NCBI GenBank assembly: GCA_036522275.1
Contig: DATDGC010000049.1
Span: forward strand, 1 to 51,535
From: JAHFRG01 sp036522275
GTDB taxonomy: Bacteria; Pseudomonadota; Gammaproteobacteria; Burkholderiales; JAHFRG01
DNA length: 51,535 nt
Direction: 5' to 3'
Positions 48,414-51,535 of the stretch are shown piece by piece (position 1 is the first letter of the stretch; every line of letters begins with the position of its first letter). A program made the position numbers and the translations under genes. A model generated the notes under the pieces. The model worked only from the letters and a program-made list of their open reading frames with translations. It ran no database searches and was not told the origin of the DNA.

Positions 48414-49282
48414 TTTTTATCTCCCAAAACTGGCTTCAAAGATTTAATCGCAAATTTGTAGAATCGCGAGGGAAGGTTATCCACTGGATTTAAATTCGGA
48501 CAACCTAACGCATTGAGCCACCATATGCCACCCTCAGTGTTGCGGTTAAACCCTGTACGTCCATAGTTGCGCTGTACCGCAAGCACTTCATTGGTCTTAA
48601 GGTCGATTACGATCCATTCATTACCCGCGATAGCCAGTTCGCGATCATTAGGACGGTTAAGCCCGCGCCAGATCAAACCATAATGACTTTTTAGTTCACT
48701 CACGAGTTCGGTTTTCATGGGCGAGAAATCTTGTTTGTAGCCAAAAATTCGAACGTACGATTTGCCACTTTCTGCACTCATTGCTGGCTCTTCAACAAAG
48801 GAATACAGTTTCCATGGTGGGCCTATGAATATTCCTCCCCGTTCTTGTGGGGTTGCTCTTAGAAGCTGGAAGGTTCGCTCAATCTCCGGTGCTTCTAGCT
48901 TATACCGATCTATTAAATCATCATCCGTCGGCCGCTTCGGCGGGCGCATGAAGTAAAAGCCTTCGACATTGTCCACTGTCTTGTAGATGAACTCGCCAGC
49001 TTCAGTCTTGCACAGGTGCTCGAAATATTGCTCGCTGGTCATCCCTTTGCGGTAGCCGCTGTCCTTTGGTACCGGGTTGGGTATCTTGATCGAGTGTGCG
49101 AACTTGCCCTCCGGTGTTACCACCCATTCCGCCGGCACAGGCTCAGGCTGCCCTTCCACCTGCACGAACTGCGTCCAGCGGTGGGTCGATGGATTCGGCG
49201 CCTGCGCAGCGCAGCTACTGCAGACAAGCAATCCACAAACCGCCAAAGAGGTAAGAGAAAATTTATTTTTCACATCCATCAT
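48410..49282 (-). CDS. Exported partner protein of the RTX locus
   Basis: 290 residues. An N-terminal signal (SLTSLAVCGLLVCSSCAAQA) contains cysteines near 21 and 24 but no strict lipobox, so either a lipoprotein or a soluble periplasmic protein. The mature part (QYFEHLCKTEAGEFIYKTVDNVEGFYFMRPP in pieces; YGLIWRGLNRPNDRELAIAGNEWIVIDLKTNEVLAVQRNY in pieces) matches no family I can name with certainty. It lies between the exporter gene (3 bases) and the RTX gene (4-base ATGA overlap), so it is made together with them, and may be a chaperone, inhibitor or surface partner of the RTX protein. Confidence 0.75.
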   Translation of the reverse strand: MMDVKNKFSLTSLAVCGLLVCSSCAAQAPNPSTHRWTQFVQVEGQPEPVPAEWVVTPEGKFAHSIKIPNPVPKDSGYRKGMTSEQYFEHLCKTEAGEFIYKTVDNVEGFYFMRPPKRPTDDDLIDRYKLEAPEIERTFQLLRATPQERGGIFIGPPWKLYSFVEEPAMSAESGKSYVRIFGYKQDFSPMKTELVSELKSHYGLIWRGLNRPNDRELAIAGNEWIVIDLKTNEVLAVQRNYGRTGFNRNTEGGIWWLNALGCPNLNPVDNLPSRFYKFAIKSLKPVLGDKK

Positions 49283-49285
49283 AAT

Positions 49286-51463
49286 TCACCCATCCTGATT
49301 CTTTTCCCCCTTGACCACACTCATCTGTTTTTCATGCTGGCCCAGGGCGACAATTTCATCCACCTGCAGTCCTCTTGGCAGCTGGTGCGTAATAAACAGC
49401 ATGGTGACTTTGCCTTTGAGTTGGTTGACCGTTCTGGCGAAATGCTCGGCGGTGGCCAGATCGAGATTGCTGGTGGCTTCGTCGAAGATGAGAATTCTCG
49501 GACGTTTGAGGAGCGCCCGCGCGATGGCGACGCGCTGCTTCTGCCCGCCGGAAAGTCCCACGCCATGTTCGCCGATTTGCGTCTGATAGCCTTCGGGCAG
49601 GTGCTCGATGGTGTCGTGAATCTCCGCCATCTTGCAGGCTTGCACTACTTGTTCGAAAGTCGCGTGGGGATTGGCGAGGGCAAGATTCTCATAAATGGCG
49701 CCTGAGAAGAGGATAGTGTCCTGTGGCACCACGCCGAAGTATTGCCGCAACTCATTGGCGGCGAGGTGGCGGATATCGTGGCCATCTATTTTGATTTGGC
49801 CGTCTGAAGGAAGATAAAACCCTTGCAGGAGTTTCGCCAGAGTGCTCTTGCCGCAGCCGCTCGGCCCCATCAGCGCCATGCAGACTCCGGGCTCAAGCTT
49901 GATGTTGAGGCCGGTGTAAAGATAAGGCAGATTCTCCGCGTAACGGAAGCTCAAATTGACAATTTCCACCCGGCCCTGCTCCGCCGTCGCCCGCCCAGGA
50001 ATCAGCGAATAGGGTTCAGCGGGGGCATTCATGATGTCCCCCAGGCGCTTCACTGCAATTGCCGCCTGCTGGAATTCCTGCCATAAACCGACGATCCGCA
50101 ACATGGGCTGCGACATGCGGCTCGCGAACATCTGGTAAGCCACCAGCATGCCGATGGTGAAGCCTTCGTTTTGCATCACCAGCCAAGCGCCTGCGCATAG
50201 AATGAGCAAGGTCAGGAGTTGGTCCAGGGCGTTGGCGGCGACATTGTAGGCATTGGAGAGGCTGCGAGTATTGAAGCTGGAATTCAGATAGGCGGCCAGG
50301 TAATCGCCGTACCGGCTTTGAAGCTGCGGCTCCATTTGCAAGGACTTCACGGTTTCCATTCCCGCGATGTACTCGGTGAGGAACGCCTGGTTTCTTGCGC
50401 CCAGCAGGAATTGCTGGTTGAGCCGCTCGCGAAGGAGCGGCACCACCGCCACGCTCAAGGCGATGATGGTGCCGAGCAGCGCGAGGGTAATCAGGCTCAA
50501 CAGCCAGCTGTAATAAAACATGATGGCGAGAAATATCAGCAGGAACGGGCAGTCAAGGATGAGCGTCACCGCCGCGCCGCTTACAAATTCGCGGATGGTC
50601 TCCACCCCGTGAACGCGCGCCACAACCACGCCGGTAGGGCGGTGCTCGTAATAGCGCGGCGACAGTTTCAAAAGATGCTCGAACACCTGGCTGCCCAGCA
50701 CCGCATCCACGCGGTTGCCGGTGTGCAGCACCAGATACTGGCGCGCCCAGCTCATGGCGGAGGTAAACAACATGAATACGGCGAGCCCGATTCCTATCAC
50801 CACCAGGGTGTTCATGGTCTGGTGCACCACCACTTTGTCTATCACGACCTGGGTGAACAACGGCGTGGCGAGCGCCATGAGCTGAATCGCAAGCGAGGCC
50901 AGCAGCACATCGCGCCAGATCTGCTTGTGCTTGAGAAGTTCGGGAATGAACCATTTGAAACCGAAAGTTTGCTGCTGCAGCAGCGCGGCATCTTTGTCGG
51001 TGGCAGCCTGCGCTTTCTTACTGAACAGCATGACTTGGCTGGCATAACGCGCTTCAAATTCGGAAAGGGAAAGCGATTTCGGATTAGGGTCGCCCGGTTC
51101 AAAAAAGACGATTTGTTTGTCATCGGCTTTGATGATGAGTGCAAGGTTGACCTCGCCTTTACCCTGCTCACCCTGACCTTCATGAGTTGTTTCGCCCTTC
51201 GACTGGCTCAGGGCGAACGGCTGGGCGGGCTTTAAGACGGCGAGGCAGGGTAAAACCAATTTGCCGAGATCAGCTGCGGCGACATCGCGGAAGCTGCTGT
51301 TGATTCCAAGCCCCTGGGCGGCCCGCTGCAGTGAAAGCAGATTATAAGGCGGGGGGATTTGCCGCAGGACGAGCTCCGGGGCAAACGGGATACGCTGCAG
51401 TTGGCAAATGCCGCCCAACCCCCAGATAAAAGCTTGCGTGGAAATAGGTAAATTGCTTTCCAC
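49286..51463 (-). CDS. HlyB-type ABC exporter of type I secretion
   Basis: The GTG start at 51463 has GAAGGGG 6 bases before it. 725 residues. An N-terminal C39-like domain (about 1-147) lacks the catalytic Cys-His pattern, so it is a docking domain as in HlyB rather than a peptidase. Six-helix membrane domain (about 165-440), then the ATPase: Walker A GPSGCGKST, Q-loop GVVPQDTILF, signature LSGGQKQRVAIARALL, Walker B ILIFDEATSNLD and H-loop ITHQ, all intact. A 28-base palindromic repeat is inserted in frame at residues about 82-91 (PFALSQSKGE), within the C39-like domain. It leads the operon with the 48410 and RTX genes. No outer-membrane TolC gene is seen. Confidence 0.93.
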   Translation of the reverse strand: MESNLPISTQAFIWGLGGICQLQRIPFAPELVLRQIPPPYNLLSLQRAAQGLGINSSFRDVAAADLGKLVLPCLAVLKPAQPFALSQSKGETTHEGQGEQGKGEVNLALIIKADDKQIVFFEPGDPNPKSLSLSEFEARYASQVMLFSKKAQAATDKDAALLQQQTFGFKWFIPELLKHKQIWRDVLLASLAIQLMALATPLFTQVVIDKVVVHQTMNTLVVIGIGLAVFMLFTSAMSWARQYLVLHTGNRVDAVLGSQVFEHLLKLSPRYYEHRPTGVVVARVHGVETIREFVSGAAVTLILDCPFLLIFLAIMFYYSWLLSLITLALLGTIIALSVAVVPLLRERLNQQFLLGARNQAFLTEYIAGMETVKSLQMEPQLQSRYGDYLAAYLNSSFNTRSLSNAYNVAANALDQLLTLLILCAGAWLVMQNEGFTIGMLVAYQMFASRMSQPMLRIVGLWQEFQQAAIAVKRLGDIMNAPAEPYSLIPGRATAEQGRVEIVNLSFRYAENLPYLYTGLNIKLEPGVCMALMGPSGCGKSTLAKLLQGFYLPSDGQIKIDGHDIRHLAANELRQYFGVVPQDTILFSGAIYENLALANPHATFEQVVQACKMAEIHDTIEHLPEGYQTQIGEHGVGLSGGQKQRVAIARALLKRPRILIFDEATSNLDLATAEHFARTVNQLKGKVTMLFITHQLPRGLQVDEIVALGQHEKQMSVVKGEKNQDG
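51193..51220. repeat. In-frame palindromic insert in the exporter gene
   Basis: CGCCCTTCGACTGGCTCAGG, then GCGAACGG. This is the longer form of the small repeat found in the RTX gene. It lies in a loop of the C39-like docking domain and is followed by a Gly/Glu-rich linker (HEGQGEQGKGE), so the insertion appears tolerated. Confidence 0.75.
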
Positions 51464-51535
51464 TGACGCCCCTTCATCAGCGCTGACGATTCAGGCTGGG
51501 TTACTGCAAGTTTTTGTAGGTTTTAATAGCTTGCT
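51464..51535 (-). promoter_or_regulatory. Leader of the type I secretion operon
   Basis: Only 72 bases are in the window. GAAGGGG at about 51469-51475 is the ribosome binding site. AT-rich sequence follows (GTTTTTGTAGGTTTTAATAGC on the plus strand, in pieces), where a promoter could begin, but no hexamer pair can be named. Confidence 0.35.

Overview
The window looks like a chromosomal stretch of a betaproteobacterium of medium-high GC. The evidence is the tRNA-Phe remnant, which reads like a betaproteobacterial tRNA-Phe 3' half, together with DUF3015, DUF4105, DUF1111 and Tll0287-type heme-sensor genes and gram-negative envelope systems (Mla/Mce, RTX type I secretion). The exact lineage cannot be read from the sequence. 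The window carries many small dispersed repeats and insertion-sequence scars.

Layout. 1-5.4 kb: the end of an IS3-type transposase, a membrane-anchored SlyB-like protein, a Ser/Thr kinase fused to a cyclic-nucleotide-binding domain, a di-heme DUF1111 oxidoreductase, and four tRNA 3'-half remnants (three Asn, one Phe). 5.4-11 kb: a Nudix hydrolase followed by a MacA/MacB-like tripartite export operon (adaptor, ATPase, two FtsX permeases), split by a long structured repeat. 11.2-13.7 kb: a secreted protein, a c-heme Tll0287/HAMP sensor with no output domain, and a class III cyclase with duplicated C-terminal modules. 13.9-19.4 kb: a lipoprotein hydrolase, DUF4105, DUF3015 and an archease-rtcB RNA-repair pair. 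19.5-24.3 kb: a compact set of PLP aminotransferase, esterase, HAD phosphatase, ketosynthase and acyl carrier protein that looks like a small unassigned biosynthetic cluster. An IS6-type element end forms the start of the carrier protein. 24.3-26.8 kb: repeats and three hypothetical genes.

26.8-32.1 kb: a minus-strand operon that couples an Mla/Mce lipid transporter (MlaE-like permease, MlaD-like protein) to a CHASE2-cyclase, a TPR lipoprotein and an ABC ATPase relative that has no Walker A motif. This pairing of a pseudo-ATPase with a cyclase whose first metal-binding Asp is Asn is the most unusual operon in the window. 32.4-35.8 kb: two small secreted proteins (one His-rich), an EEP nuclease, a displaced hlyD 3' end, a DedA protein and an M28 peptidase. 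35.9-37.1 kb: an AbiE-like two-gene toxin-antitoxin candidate with a palindromic operator lying inside its promoter.

37.2-51.5 kb: a type I secretion locus: an HlyD adaptor, a 2972-residue RTX protein with an N-terminal lipase-like fold, a secreted partner protein and an HlyB-type ABC exporter. It is interrupted by a structured repeat and a higBA pair whose toxin gene has lost its 5' end. Small palindromic repeats have inserted in frame into both the RTX gene and the exporter gene.

A recurring theme is duplicated gene 3' ends (tRNA halves, a permease tail, an hlyD tail) attached to repeats or IS ends. Cyclic-nucleotide signalling also recurs: one receptor kinase and two cyclases lie within 30 kb.
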